A DNA stretch of 64,000 nucleotides, from positions 82,809,765-82,873,764 of the forward strand of contig JASWHV010000011.1 of NCBI GenBank assembly GCA_030760725.1. Reading direction: 5' to 3'. The position numbers and the translations under genes are program-made. Numbering within the stretch: position 1 is the stretch's first letter; every line of letters begins with the position of its first letter. Shown piece after piece: positions 8,554 through 19,855 of this stretch. This DNA comes from Neostapfia colusana. Its lineage: Eukaryota; Streptophyta; Magnoliopsida; Poales; Poaceae. The notes beneath the pieces are model-generated. The model saw only the letters and a program-made list of their open reading frames with translations, did not search any database and was not told the origin of the DNA.

Positions 8554-11318
8554 GTGAGTTTTCCCAATTTTTCTGATTTAAACCGCCATCCGCGCTTGCA
8601 AAACCATCAAATTGCAATGTCCGAATGTGTATTCCATCAAGGTCCCGTTCGGTTGCACGGGACCCGATTTCGTGAGTTTTACCGACTTTCCTGATTTTGA
8701 CCTAGATTGCTATCTGTGCATGCAAAACCATCTAGTTGCCCCATCCGCATGTGTACTCCGTTAAGGTCCCTTCCGGCCGCTCGGGACCCAAGTTCGTGAG
8801 TTTTAAAAACTTTCCCGACTTTCTCGATTTTGACCCAGATGGCCATCTGCGCATGCAAATCCATTAAGTTGCACCACCTGCATGTGTGTTCCGTCAAGGT
8901 TCCGTCCTTCCGCCCGTGTCCGGAGTTTATGAGTTTTACCGACTTTCCCAATTTTGACCCAAATGGCCATCCGCGCATGAAAAACCATTAAGTTTGATCG
9001 TCCGGACATGTATTCCGTTAAGGTCCCGTCCGGCCTCGCGGGACCGTGTTCGTGAGTTTTACCGACATTCTATATTTCGACCCAGATGGCCATTGACGCA
9101 TGTAAAACCATTAAGTTGCACCATCCAAACGTGTATTCCATCAAGGTCCTTTCCGGGACCCAACTTCGTGAGTTTTACCGACTTTCCTGACTTCCCCAAT
9201 TTGGACACAGATGGCCAGCTGCGCTTGAAAACCATGAAGTTGCCTTGTCCGGACGTGTATTTCGTCAAGGTTTGGTACGGCCACCCGGAACTGAGTTCAT
9301 GAGTTTTACCGACTTCTCGATTTGGACCCGGATAGCCATCCGCGCATGCAAGACCATCAAGTTGTACCATCCTGACGTGTATTCCGTCATACGTCAAGGT
9401 CCAGTCCGGCCGCCCGGGACCTGAGTTTGTGAGTTTTACCAAGTTTCCCGATTTCGACTCAGATGGCCATCCGCGCATGCAAAACCATCAAGCTGCACCG
9501 TCCAGACATTTATTCTGTCAAGGTTCTGTCTGGCCACCCAGGACCCGAGTTTGTGAGTTTTCCCGACTTTCCCGATTTTGACCCAGATGGTCATCCGATC
9601 ATGAAAAACCATCAAGTTGGACCGTTCTGACGTGTATTCCGTATGGTCCCGTCCAGCCTCCCGAGATCCTAGTTCGTGAGTTTTACCTACTTTCCCGACT
9701 TTCTCGATTTCGACCCAGATGGCCATCCGTGCATGCAAAACCATCCAGACGTGTATTCCGTCAAGGTCCCATCCGGCCTCCCGGGACCCGATTTCATGAG
9801 TTTTATCGACTTTCCCAACTTTCTCGATTTTGACCCAGATGGCCATCCGCGAATGCAAAACTATCAAGTTGCACCATTCGGACGTGTACTCCGTCAAGGT
9901 TCCGTCCGGCCGCCCGAGGGACCCGAGTTTATGAGTTTTACCGACTTTCCCAATTTTGACCCAAATGGTCATCCGCGCATGAAAAACCATCAAGTTTGAC
10001 CGTCCGGACATTTATTCCGTCAAGGTCCCGTCCGGCCTCTTGGGACCCGAGCTCGTGAGTTTTACCGACTTTCTAGATTTCGACCCAGATGGCCACCCAC
10101 GCATGCAAAACCATCATGTTGCACCATCCCAACGTGTATTTCGTCAAGGTCCTGTCCGAGACCCGAGTTCGCGAGTTTTACCGAGTTTCTAGTTTTAGAC
10201 CCAGATGGCCATCCGCGCATGCAAAACCATCAAGTTGCACTGTCCAGACGTGTATTCCATCAAGGTCCCGTCCGGCCACCCGGTACCCGAGTTCGTGAGT
10301 TTTCCCAACTTTTCTGATTTCAACTCAGATGACCATCCGCGCATGCAAAACTATCAAATTGCAACGTCCGAATGTGTATTCCATCAAGGTTCCGCCAGGC
10401 CGCCCGGGACCCGAGTTCGTGAGTTTTACAGAATTTCCTGAGTTTCTTGATTTTGACCCAGATGGCCATCCGCGTATGCAAAACCATCAAGTTGCACCAT
10501 CTGGTCGTGTATTCCATCAAGGTTCCGTCCGGATGTCCGGGACCCGAGTTCGTGAGTTTTACTGACTTTCTCGACTATCCCAAATTTGACCCCAATGGCC
10601 ACCCATGCGTGCAAAACCATCAATTAGCACCATCCGAACGTATATTACGTCAAGGTCCCGTCTGGGCACCCAGGACTCGAGTTCGTGAATTTTACAAACT
10701 TTTCCGATTTTCTCGATTTTGACCCAGATGGCCATCCGCGCATGCAAAACCATTAAGTTGCACCGTCCGGACGTGTATTCCGTCAAAGTTCTGTCCGGCC
10801 GACCGGACCCGAGTTTGTGAGTTTTACAGACTTACTCGACTTTCCCGATTTTGACCCCGATGGCCATCAACGTATAAAAAACCATCATGTTGGGCCATCC
10901 GGACGTGTATTCCGTCAAGGTCCTGTCCGACCTCCCGGCACTCGAGTTTGTTTCTTTTACCGACTTTCACGACTTGACCCTGATGGCCATCCGCGCATGC
11001 AAAATCATCAAGTTGCAATGTCCGAATGTGTATTCCGTCAAAGTCCCGTCCGGACGCAAGGGACCCGAGTTTGTGAGTTTTACCGACTTCCCTGATTTTG
11101 ACCCAGATGGCAATCCGTGCAGGCAAAACCATCAAGTTGCTCCATCCGCACGTGTATTCCATTAAGGTCCCTTCCGGCCACTCGGGACCCAAGTTCGTAA
11201 GTTTTATCGACTTTCTCAACTTTCTCGATTTCGACCCAGATGTCCATCCGCGCATGCAAAACCATCAAGTTGCACCGTCCGGACGTGTATTCCATCAAGG
11301 TTCCATCTGGCGGCCCGG
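8554..11318 (+). repeat. Satellite array, block 1
   Basis: About 22 tandem units. Successive starts of GTGAGTTTT lie 116-136 bp apart, most often about 124; longer units repeat a CGACTTTC-type motif. Recurring landmarks are GATGGCCATCCGCGCATG, CAAAACCATCAAGTTGCAC, GTGTATTCCGTCAAGGT and GGGACCCGAGTTC. Units differ from each other at many positions, so the array is old. The many open frames on both strands are a by-product of the repeat. It is interrupted at 11318 by element C and resumes at 23598 in the same phase. Confidence 0.95.
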
Positions 11319-11967
11319 TGTAAGGATCGAAACGCCCAAGAGGGGGGGGGTAAATTGGGCTTTTTCAAATTTTAGAGCAATTTAAAACTTAATGGTTGAA
11401 GCCCAATTCCCTATGCGAACTAACTACGCAAGCAAGAGTATTAAGTGCGGAATAGTAAATGCGTAATAGTAAGAGGGTGAGGAGAGAGATGCAAACTCTC
11501 GCGGAGACTCGGAGACACGGCGATTTTTCCCGTGGTTCGGTAAGATCACAAAGATCTACCTACGTCCATGTTGTGGCACCCACCAAAGGGTATAGCCACT
11601 CCCAAGTCACCAAGACAAGGGAATCCACTATCTTTCTCCGTTCGCCATCTCCGGCAAGGTGGAGCTCAAGCCTTGTACAATGGTGATCCTCCGGGCTTCC
11701 ACAAACGCCTTGGTAAGCTCCGGAGCGATCTCTTCTTCCTCCAACTTTTACAAGGTGAGAGAAGTCACCAAGACACTCTCTCTCACTAGCCTAGAGATTC
11801 CAATCACCAAGAATGGACGCACACAAGCTTCTCTCTAGCTAGATCTAGCCTATAGTTGGAGTACAAGAGGTTTTGAGGTGTGGAAGTGGTAGCTCTTGGT
11901 CTTGAATGTTGAGGATGTGTAGTGAGGCTCTGGTGATCAAGACTTGACGAAATGGCCGGTTGGAGGG

Positions 11968-11980
11968 GTATTTATAGCCA
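11968..11980 (-). promoter_or_regulatory. TATA box in 3' LTR of C
   Basis: GGCTATAAATACC on the reverse strand, downstream of the palindrome repeats. The matching site in the 5' LTR is near 22680-22692. Confidence 0.65.
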
Positions 11981-12159
11981 GCCCACATGAGATAGCCGTT
12001 GGAAAAGTAGGCAGACTTTTTCTGTGAACATCGGATCATCCGATGCACCCCTTTATTTGAGCATCGGTCGAATTCCAAATTAGCTGATGTCATGTGTCAG
12101 ATGTGACCGTTGGATATAACCGTTGGATCTGACTGTTTAATCGACCGATGTTACTTCAA

Positions 12160-12515
12160 CTTCATCATCGGATGATCCGGTGAGTTGATCTTCAGAATTG
12201 GTTCAGAAATAATGTCTCTGTTGAAATTGACCGATGTACACTTACTTCATCATCGGATGATCCGGTGTGTACTTCTTCAGAATAACTCAGAAATCATCCT
12301 TCTGTTGAAATCAACCGATGTGCCACTTCCTTCACATCGGATGATCCGGTGTGTACTTCTTCAGAATAACTCAGAAATAATCCTTCTGTTGAAATCAACC
12401 GATGTGTCACTTCCTTCACATCGGATGATCCGGTGTGTACTGGGCTCTGAGGTCTTCTTCTTCTGCCAACTCAAACTTGACCGATGTAGTCATTTTTCAA
12501 GACATCGGATGATCC
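12160..12515 (-). repeat. 84-bp tandem repeats with palindromes, C 3' LTR
   Basis: The motif CATCGGATGATCCGGTG starts near 12165, 12251, 12335, 12419 and 12503, with a period close to 84 bp. Each is a near-palindrome. The counterpart in the 5' LTR is about 22875-23230. Clusters of such palindromes upstream of the core promoter are known for Sireviruses. Confidence 0.8.
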
Positions 12516-12883
12516 GGTGAGTGCAACTTGTTTGCTTCGAGTTGTTTTGAGTTGATCTTTTGGAATCTTCTTGAGTGACCTCTTTGACACTTGTTTGAAA
12601 TTATATTTTGATGAAGTGTAAGCTTCTTGTGTTGCCAATTTTGATAGAATAGAGTCGTTGTATGAGTTCTTCATTTAGTCTTCATGAGTATCGAATAACC
12701 CCTTAGAATAGATCGTTGAGGAGTCTCCATTTGTATCCAATGAGCAGTAGATGGTGTGAATAGATAGTTCATTAACGTTTGATGTGATATACGTGAAACC
12801 TCGCATCCACAAACTCATTAGTAATAACGAACGGTTTTCATTAATCACCGAAACCATACCTCACGGGAGCCTAGATGCTTTCA

Positions 12884-12899
12884 ATCTCCCCCTTTTTGG
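12884..12899 (-). other. Polypurine tract of C
   Basis: The reverse strand reads CCAAAAAGGGGGAGAT directly before the 3' LTR. This is the expected plus-strand priming site and it fixes the orientation of C. Confidence 0.8.
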
Positions 12900-13229
12900 T
12901 GATTGATGACAACACAACGAGTAGAGCATAGAGTTAATGGAATTAAAACGCAATGCTCAAAAAAGAAATATAACAAGTACAAATTGCAACACAAGTGGAT
13001 CGAAGGCTCAAATAATAAACAATAAAGCGCAAGAGCACAAAGTAGCACCCGGAGTACAATAATAGCAAATAATAATAACAGGCAATCTCAAATAGATAAC
13101 AATAAGTAGCAAAAGGATAGACACTCCCCCTAAAACCAAGAACTCCCCCTAGAACTAAGCTAACCCTCCCCCTGACTCTAACTCTTCTCCCCCTTTGACA
13201 TCAAGACACCAAAAAGGGAAGTCGAGTGC
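12900..13229 (-). other. C: spacer between third ORF and polypurine tract
   Basis: 330 non-coding, A/C-rich bases. Several further short purine-rich runs on the reverse strand (AGGGGGAG type, 13125-13195) resemble the polypurine tract and may be extra priming sites. No gene is seen. Confidence 0.6.
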
Positions 13230-15395
13230 CTACGACTCAGGCGCGCTCCTGGCGATGGTGAAGCGGTCGGCGTCGTCGGTGCTGTCGCCGGAGCTGCTGG
13301 AGGTGGAGGTCGCTGGCGCTGGAGTTGGAGCGGGGGGAGCTGGAGCTGGAGCTGGAGCTGCTGGGGGATCCGCTGAGACTGCTGGCGCAGGTGGAGAAGG
13401 TACTGCCGGAAGAGGTGAGGACTGGAACGACGTCAGCGACAGTACTGTCGAGTGAACGGGCGCTGTCGAGGCAAGCAGAGGTGGTATACTGAAGCTGGGG
13501 ATCGACGAGGACGGTGCTGGAGCTGGTGCCAGTGGGGGTGCACCTGGAGCCTGACTGAGTCCCGAGTGCTGAGGTAGAAGGGCGACTCCCGTCTGCTGGT
13601 AGAGGTTGGTGACCAACCCCAGGACGCCCAACAACATCTGCTGAGTCTGCTGCTGCTGGTCCAGAGTGCGTCTCGTCATCTGGTCGACAAGGTTGGTGTA
13701 CCTGTCGATGTCCTCTCGCCTCTGACGGGCGATCTCCAGCTGCATCTCCTGCTGCTGCCTCTGAAGCTGCTCCTGTCGAGCTGCCTGCTGCTCCTGCTGC
13801 TGAGCCATCCGCTGAAGTAAAGCAGTGAGCTCTGACGGCTGAGTCACCTGAGCCTCTGACACTGGAGGAGGTGTAGGTGGTGGAGCTGCTGAGCCTCCTG
13901 CCTCTGCGTCGTGCTGCCTCGGTGAAGGAGGAGCAGGAAGGAAGTACTCCTCGACACTGTCGCTGGTGTCGCTGTCCGACCATATATGCTGTAGGTCTCC
14001 TCCCTGAGCCTCTGCCTGTGCCAGCTCTGCGTCCTCCTGAGTCAGCTCTGCCCAGTCCTCCTCTGACAGTCTGGCTCGAACCTCACGCTCGACGGGACGG
14101 CCAAGGCGGCGGTCTCCCGGAGTGGGGACTCGGTAGTGGCTGAACCGGGTCACGTGCATCTCCGTCAGCTGAGAAACTCCTGGAGTGTCCTCTGGAACCA
14201 ACTGGTGGAGAAGGTGACAGATCCAGTGACCGAAGACCAACTGTCGAAGCATCCCAACTCCGTCGGTGATCACGTCCTCCATCTCGCAGATCAGAATATC
14301 CACGATGTCGAACTCCATCCGGTTCATCACATAGAACAGGATGGTCTGCTGAAGGCTCGTGAAGCCCTCCAAGTAGCCAGACCTCGGTAGTAGGGTACGC
14401 CTGAGGACGTGGTGAACTGTCCGAGCTGCTGGGGTGAGAAGCGTTGGCACCCTCGGCTGGTCAGGAGTGAACGGCTGAGTGAACAGAGCTCTGATCTCCT
14501 CGAAAGGCGGTGCCACTCCTCCAGTCAGTGGCCTCCTCGGCGGGTCTGCGTCTCCGTAGACTATCTGGTGCAGGCACGTAGTAGAGAGCTCCACACCAAG
14601 CAGTCTGCCCAACAAGTCTCGAGACACGTCGTGGATCTGCCCCATGAACATGAAGTGAATCGAGCGACGGCCCTCAGATACGTAGAGTGTCGCGTAGAAC
14701 ACCCTGACCCACTCCTCGACGTAGGCACTCCTCTGGTGCGAGAGCAAGTCCACAAGTCCTCTGTATCTCTCAAAGAGTGGCCTGATCCCGTGTCCTGCTG
14801 TCACTGCAAGCTGATCCCAGTCGATGCTGTTATGCTGGAAGAGCTTGTGGCCCCGACGCCTGTAAGTCTCGTACAGGGACGCCTGTGTCAGGATCCAGAA
14901 GCGGGAGTCAACTCGAGCGTCCCTAGGCCGCGGGAACCACTCCTCAGGCATCGCTGACCATCTGAGCTTCTTCAGTTGCCTTGCCTTCATCTTCTTGTAG
15001 TCGGTGAGTCTGACATCCTCGGCAACACGGACTGCTGTGTCCATCAGGTGGATGGCCCTTTGGGCCTCTCTGTCCTCTGCGCGGTCAGCCGCAGAGGGGC
15101 GCCGACTCGCCGTAGGAGTCTGTCCACCCCCACGAGTCCTCGGGGTGCGCCGGCGGATGAGAGGCGGCATCTCGGTCTCCTCCTCGTTGGAGCCCTCGGG
15201 AGGCACCGGCTGGACCGGAGGCTGCTCCTGCCTCTGCCGGGACTCGCGGATCCGTAAGGAACCGCGATGGCCGCGCTCACGCTGCTCGGTGGCGCGAGCG
15301 GCCAACTCCGCACGACGAGCGTCCTTGGACATCTTGCGCTTCTTCGTGGCGGGCTCCTCAATAGCCTTGCCCTTTCCTTTACGATCGCGACCCAT
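13230..15395 (-). CDS. Extra 721-codon ORF of C, downstream of pol
   Basis: An uninterrupted ORF in the same orientation as gag and pol. The N-terminus is basic (KKRKMSKDARR, nuclear-localisation-like). A central globular part (about residues 160-420) contains WVRVFYATLYV...HDVSRDLLGRLLGVE and FYVMNRMEFDIVDILICEM. It resembles the 'putative plant transposon protein' domain found in many plant retroelements (family assigned from memory of its pattern). Then come an acidic stretch (HIWSDSDTSDSVEEY), a Gln-rich probable coiled coil (about 515-610) and a Pro/Ala/Ser-rich C-terminus. I see no signal peptide or convincing membrane segment, so nothing supports an envelope role. It lacks visible lesions although pol has a stop. 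Function unknown. Confidence 0.75.
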   Translation of the reverse strand: MGRDRKGKGKAIEEPATKKRKMSKDARRAELAARATEQRERGHRGSLRIRESRQRQEQPPVQPVPPEGSNEEETEMPPLIRRRTPRTRGGGQTPTASRRPSAADRAEDREAQRAIHLMDTAVRVAEDVRLTDYKKMKARQLKKLRWSAMPEEWFPRPRDARVDSRFWILTQASLYETYRRRGHKLFQHNSIDWDQLAVTAGHGIRPLFERYRGLVDLLSHQRSAYVEEWVRVFYATLYVSEGRRSIHFMFMGQIHDVSRDLLGRLLGVELSTTCLHQIVYGDADPPRRPLTGGVAPPFEEIRALFTQPFTPDQPRVPTLLTPAARTVHHVLRRTLLPRSGYLEGFTSLQQTILFYVMNRMEFDIVDILICEMEDVITDGVGMLRQLVFGHWICHLLHQLVPEDTPGVSQLTEMHVTRFSHYRVPTPGDRRLGRPVEREVRARLSEEDWAELTQEDAELAQAEAQGGDLQHIWSDSDTSDSVEEYFLPAPPSPRQHDAEAGGSAAPPPTPPPVSEAQVTQPSELTALLQRMAQQQEQQAARQEQLQRQQQEMQLEIARQRREDIDRYTNLVDQMTRRTLDQQQQTQQMLLGVLGLVTNLYQQTGVALLPQHSGLSQAPGAPPLAPAPAPSSSIPSFSIPPLLASTAPVHSTVLSLTSFQSSPLPAVPSPPAPAVSADPPAAPAPAPAPPAPTPAPATSTSSSSGDSTDDADRFTIARSAPES

Positions 15396-16583
15396 CTTAG
15401 CGATGAACGGCGAAGCACGGCAAAACCCTAGCGGAGAGGGTGATGCGCGGTGGTGGAAGCCGGCGGCGAGTGGTGGTGCGGCTGGTGGTGGAGGGGAGAC
15501 GGCGAGGGAGGCGCGGCGGAGGAGGGAGCTGCGGCGGCGCGGTGGAACGGCGGCGGCGCGCGCGGGAGAGGCGGCGGCGCCTAGGCGGCGGCGGCTGAAG
15601 GGCGGCGGCGGCGACCGGGGGTGGCCGGAGGGCGCGAGGATGGCGGCGAGGGCGACGGGCGGCGAGAGAAGCGGGCGACGGCGGAGGTCGGGGAAGAAAA
15701 ACGAAAGAGGCTGCCGAACCGCTATTTAAACCGTACGGGCAAACCCTAGCCGCGCACAAAACACCGGATGGACCGATGATCATCGGAGGATGCATCGGTC
15801 GAGTTCAACAGAGAGTTGTTCCAAAAACTCTCTTTGAACACCGGATGAGCCGACGTTGAGGTGTCGATCATCGGTCGATTTCTGCAGGGCACCAGAAAAC
15901 TGAACACCGGATGCTCCAATGTCTTCTGAAATGAACTCATCGGTTGATTTGTGACATCTGACTTGATCTGAGCACTGAACTGAAGCACCAATTGATCCGA
16001 TGATCTGCTGGCCCTAGCATCGGATAATCCGATGACTACAGAAAACCTAAGACTGCCCATATGTGTCCTTGGACTTAAACACACAAAGATAAGGATGGGT
16101 TTTAGGACTTTTTGGGCAACTCCTAACCTCTAATAGAAGGCTTCAAATATAGTGCCACATATTGGCTAAGCCCTTAAGCAAAGAGAACACACAAGGTTAG
16201 GAGGGAAACCACGAAAATGTAAGGCCCATGCTTTGTGAGCTAGAGTATGGAAGACTTCTATCTCTTTAAAGCATGTACATTTAGAATTTTGCTCTATCCA
16301 CATCATATGAGTTGAGATATTGCATTTTGAACAAGTCTCCTTCTCATGATGTGGGTTCCCCTTTGTGACAATCTACCGTATGCAATGCCAAACAAAATAA
16401 TGCAAGATATTAAATGAGTGCAAGTCTATATGGCAGGAATCATGCAAAGCATAATGTAAATCTATCTTGCCAAGTTTAAACCTTCCAAAGGCTTCCTCAG
16501 AGAAAACTATTTCTAGCTCGCCCCTATCCTTTGGGAGTTAGACAAGACCTATTTGATATGCAACCTTACATGAACATGGCAAC
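15396..16583 (-). promoter_or_regulatory. C: spacer between pol and third ORF, possible internal promoter
   Basis: About 1.2 kb without a gene. 15400-15720 is very GC-rich with CGG-type runs and would be the leader of the third ORF. A TATA-like GTTTAAATAG lies on the reverse strand near 15723-15732. 15755-16035 holds several CACCGGAT/CATCGG units like those in the LTRs, but in the opposite orientation to the LTR copies. 16040-16583 is AT-rich and unremarkable. A private promoter for the third ORF is an inference. Confidence 0.5.
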
Positions 16584-19500
16584 TTACATGACGTTAGATG
16601 CATCTAGCACATTTAATTCACTTCTAAGTCTAGAAAAAGTTTTCTCATCAAGTGGTTTAGTGAAGATATCCGCCAATTGTTCTTCGGACCTAACACCTTG
16701 CAAAGAGATGTCTCCTTTAGCCTCATGGTCCCGTAAGAAGTGATGGCGAATATCAATGTGCTTAGTGCGGGAGTGTTGAACGGGGTTTCTAGCTATCTTA
16801 ACCGCACTTTCATTGTCACAAAGGAGAGGCACACAATCAAATTTAATTCCAAAGTCCAAAAGGGTTTGCTTCATATATAGAATTTGGGCACAACATGCAC
16901 CGGCCGCTATATACTCTGCCTCCGCGGTGGACAAAGCCACGGAGTTTTGCTTTTTGCTCGACCAAGATACTAGGGAACGCCCAAGTAAGTGGCACCCACC
17001 GGAGGTACTCTTGCGATCCACACGGCATCCGGCAAAGTCCGAATCCGAGTAACCCAAGAGATGGAAACTAGCGTTCTTGGGGTACCACAAACCTACACTT
17101 GGGGTATGCTTAAGATACCTAAGTATCCTAAAGACCGTCTTACGATGCGATTCTTTAGGTGCCGCTTGAAAGCGAGCACACAAGCACACACTAAACATGA
17201 TATCGGGCCTAGATGCGGTAAGATATAACAATGAACCAATCATGGAACGGTAATGAGATTGATCAATAGGTTTACCGTCCATGTCCGCGTCGAGATGACA
17301 ATTTGTCGCCATTGGAGTACTTCTTGAGATACAATCTTCCATTTCAAACTTCTTCAAGAGGTTCTTGGTGTACTTCTCTTGGTAGATGAAAGACCCCTCT
17401 TGAAGTTGCTTGATTTGAAATCCTAGGAAGAAATTGAGTTCTCCAATCATTGACATCTCGAACTCCCTAGACATCATGGTGCCAAACTCAAGGCTAAGAG
17501 ATTTGTTAGTTGAGCCAAAAATAATGTCATCAACGTAAATTTGACAAAGAAATAAATCCCCGTTGATGTCCTTGGTGAAAAGTGTGGTATCCATCCTCCC
17601 GATCTTGAATCCTTGCATGACTAGGAAATCCCTTAGACGTTCATACCATGCCCTAGGTGCTTGCTTGAGCCCGTAGAGCGCCTTGTGTAACCTATACACA
17701 TGGTTAGGATTCCTCGGATCTTCAAACCCGGGAGGTTGCTCAACGAAAACAAGTTCGTTAATATAACCATTGAGGAAGACACTTTTAACATCCATTTGAT
17801 AAAGCATAATATTGTGATGCGAAGCAAAAGCAAGGAGTATACGAATAGCTTCTAACCGTGCGACGGGGGCGAATGTCTCTCCAAAATCTAGTCCTTCAAC
17901 TTGTGAAAAACCCTTGGCCACAAGCCTTGCCTTGTTGCGGACCACCACGCCATTCTCGTCTTGCTTGTTGCGGTACACCCACTTCGTTCCGATGACGTTC
18001 TTGTCCTTAGGTCGCTCCTCCAATACCCAAACTTCATTGCGGGTGAAGTTGTTGAGTTCTTCTTGCATAGCCATCACCCAATTGGGATCTTGGAGTGCTT
18101 TCTCAATATTTGTGGGTTCTACACACGAAACAAAAGAGTAGTGCTCACAAAATGAAGCAACATAGCGAGAACGAGTACTTACTCACCGTGACGGATTTCT
18201 GATGATTTGATTCATCGGATGTGCCTTGGAGATGCGCCCATGCCTCATAAGAGGTTGTGAGGCACTTGGCGGTGGTGAGGCATCTCGCTCGTCTTGTGGT
18301 TGGACTTGACCTTGGACTTCTTCTTCTTCTTGGTGTTGTGTGGCATGTGAATCTTGCATTGGCAATGGATCATCTTTCTCTTCTTCTTCATCAATTTGAG
18401 GCGCCATGGAGGTGTTGATGTTGGAACTTGAGGCTCCCCCTTGATCATGGCTCTCCTCAACTTCGGGCTTGATGTCTCCTATGGTCATGTTCTTCATAGC
18501 TTCTCGCAGAGGCTCATCATCTATATCATCATAACCAAAACTCTCCTCTTGGGAGCCATTAGTCTCATCAAACTCAACATCACAACTTTCTTCAACTAAC
18601 CCGGAGGTTTGGTTGAATACTCGATATGCTTTTGAGTTTGACGCATAACCAGGAAAGATACCAACATCACACCTTCTTTCAAACTTACCGAGCCTTTTCT
18701 TGCGGTAGATGTAACACTTGCACCCGAAGACTCGGAAGTAGGAGATGTTGGGCTTTCTCCCAATGAGGAGCTCATATGGGGTCTTTTGAAGTAGTCGATG
18801 AAGATAGACCCTATTTGCGGCATGGCACGCCGTGTTGATTGCTTCGGCCCAAAACTTCTCCGACGTGCCATAGTCATCAAGCATTGCTCTTGCAAGGGTG
18901 ATGAGAGTCTTGTTCTTCCTTTCAACGACACCATTTTGTTGAGGGGTGTATGTGGCCGAAAACTCGTGCTTCACGCCTTCACGATCACACCACTCCCCAA
19001 TGTTGTAGTTCTTAAACTCGGTGCCGTTGTCACTCCGGACCTTGATGATGGGAAGTTGAAATTCCCTTTGAGCTCGTTTAGCGAAGGTCTTGAAGATTTC
19101 CGGAGTTTCACCCTTGTCACCTAGAAACAATGTCCAAGCATAGCGAGAGTAGTCATCAACAATAACAAGACAATAGAGGTTACCGCCAAGGCTTTGGTAT
19201 GTGGACGGTCCGAAGAGGTCCATGTGAAGTAGTTCAAGTGGCTTGGAGGTTGACACCATTGTCTTCATCGGATGGTGTGAGGCAACTTGCTTCCCGGCTT
19301 GACACGCGCTACAAAGCTTGTTCTTCTCAAATGTGACATCCTTCACGCCGGTCACCATCCCAAGCTTGAATGACTTCTTGAGCTTGCTCATCCCAATGTG
19401 AGCAATGCGCCGATGCCATAGCCATCCCAAACTTGTCTTGGTGAAAAGACAAGTGGTCAAGCTAGCATCCTTGTTGGAGAAGTCCACCAAGTACAGATGT

Positions 19501-19841
19501 CCATGCCGAAAACCTTTGAATATTAGTTCTTTGCTTGATTCACTAGTCACCACAACACCATTCTTGTCAAATGTGCACGTTAGTCTAAGATCACATAATT
19601 GTGCAATAGAAAGTAAATTGAAACTAAGAGACTTAACGTAAAGCACATTAGAGATAGACAAATCATGAGAAATAGCAATTTTACCCAAACCAATTACCTT
19701 CCCCTTTGAGTTAGCACCAAAGGTGACTTGTTCATGATTGACGGGGTTCTCTATGGAGGTGAACATACCATCATTGCCGGTCATATGTTGAGTGCACCCA
19801 CTATCGAGTACCCAATGCTTTCCTCCGGCTTTGTAGTTCAC
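16584..19841 (-). pseudogene. C pol (copia polyprotein, one internal stop)
   Basis: Copia-order polyprotein on the reverse strand, about 1085 codons. Protease: DSGCTQHMTG at residues 13-22. Integrase: HHCC zinc region about 140-185 (HRRIAHIG...CSACQAGK), then core residues in HMDLFGP, RSDNGTEF and VVERKNK. An acidic linker follows. The reverse transcriptase starts near MQEELNNF and carries the YVDDIIFGS active site. RNase H has DSDFAGC and ends in ALSTAEAEYIAA and IDIRHHFLRD. A single in-frame TGA at 18183-18185 separates integrase from reverse transcriptase; the frame is the same on both sides, so this is a nonsense change. The frame differs from gag by one shift. Apart from the stop the gene looks intact. 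Confidence 0.9.
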
Positions 19842-19855
19842 CTACACACATGAAG

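Larger units (their letters stand above)
11319..12883 (-). repeat. 3' LTR of C
   Basis: TG...CA-bounded LTR next to the polypurine tract. It contains a tandem palindrome-bearing region (12160-12515) and a TATA box at 11968-11980 on the reverse strand. It aligns along its full length with 22034-23597. Confidence 0.9.

Noticed and set aside
7882..8617. Long overlapping frames on both strands in the D LTR
   Set aside because: They arise from the GC-rich minisatellite and run across the LTR end into satellite.
8600..11300. Many open frames of 60-240 codons on both strands in the satellite blocks
   Set aside because: They repeat with the monomer period, occur in all five blocks and on both strands, and start at arbitrary ATGs. 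They are by-products of a stop-poor satellite.
12160..12515. Regular repeat spacing reminiscent of a CRISPR array
   Set aside because: The spacers between repeats are themselves repeated, the array is duplicated in both LTRs, and the context is a plant copia LTR.
13195..13455. Forward Gly/Ala-rich frame opposite the third ORF of C
   Set aside because: It is the complement of the Pro/Ala-rich low-complexity tail of the reverse ORF, with no independent signal.
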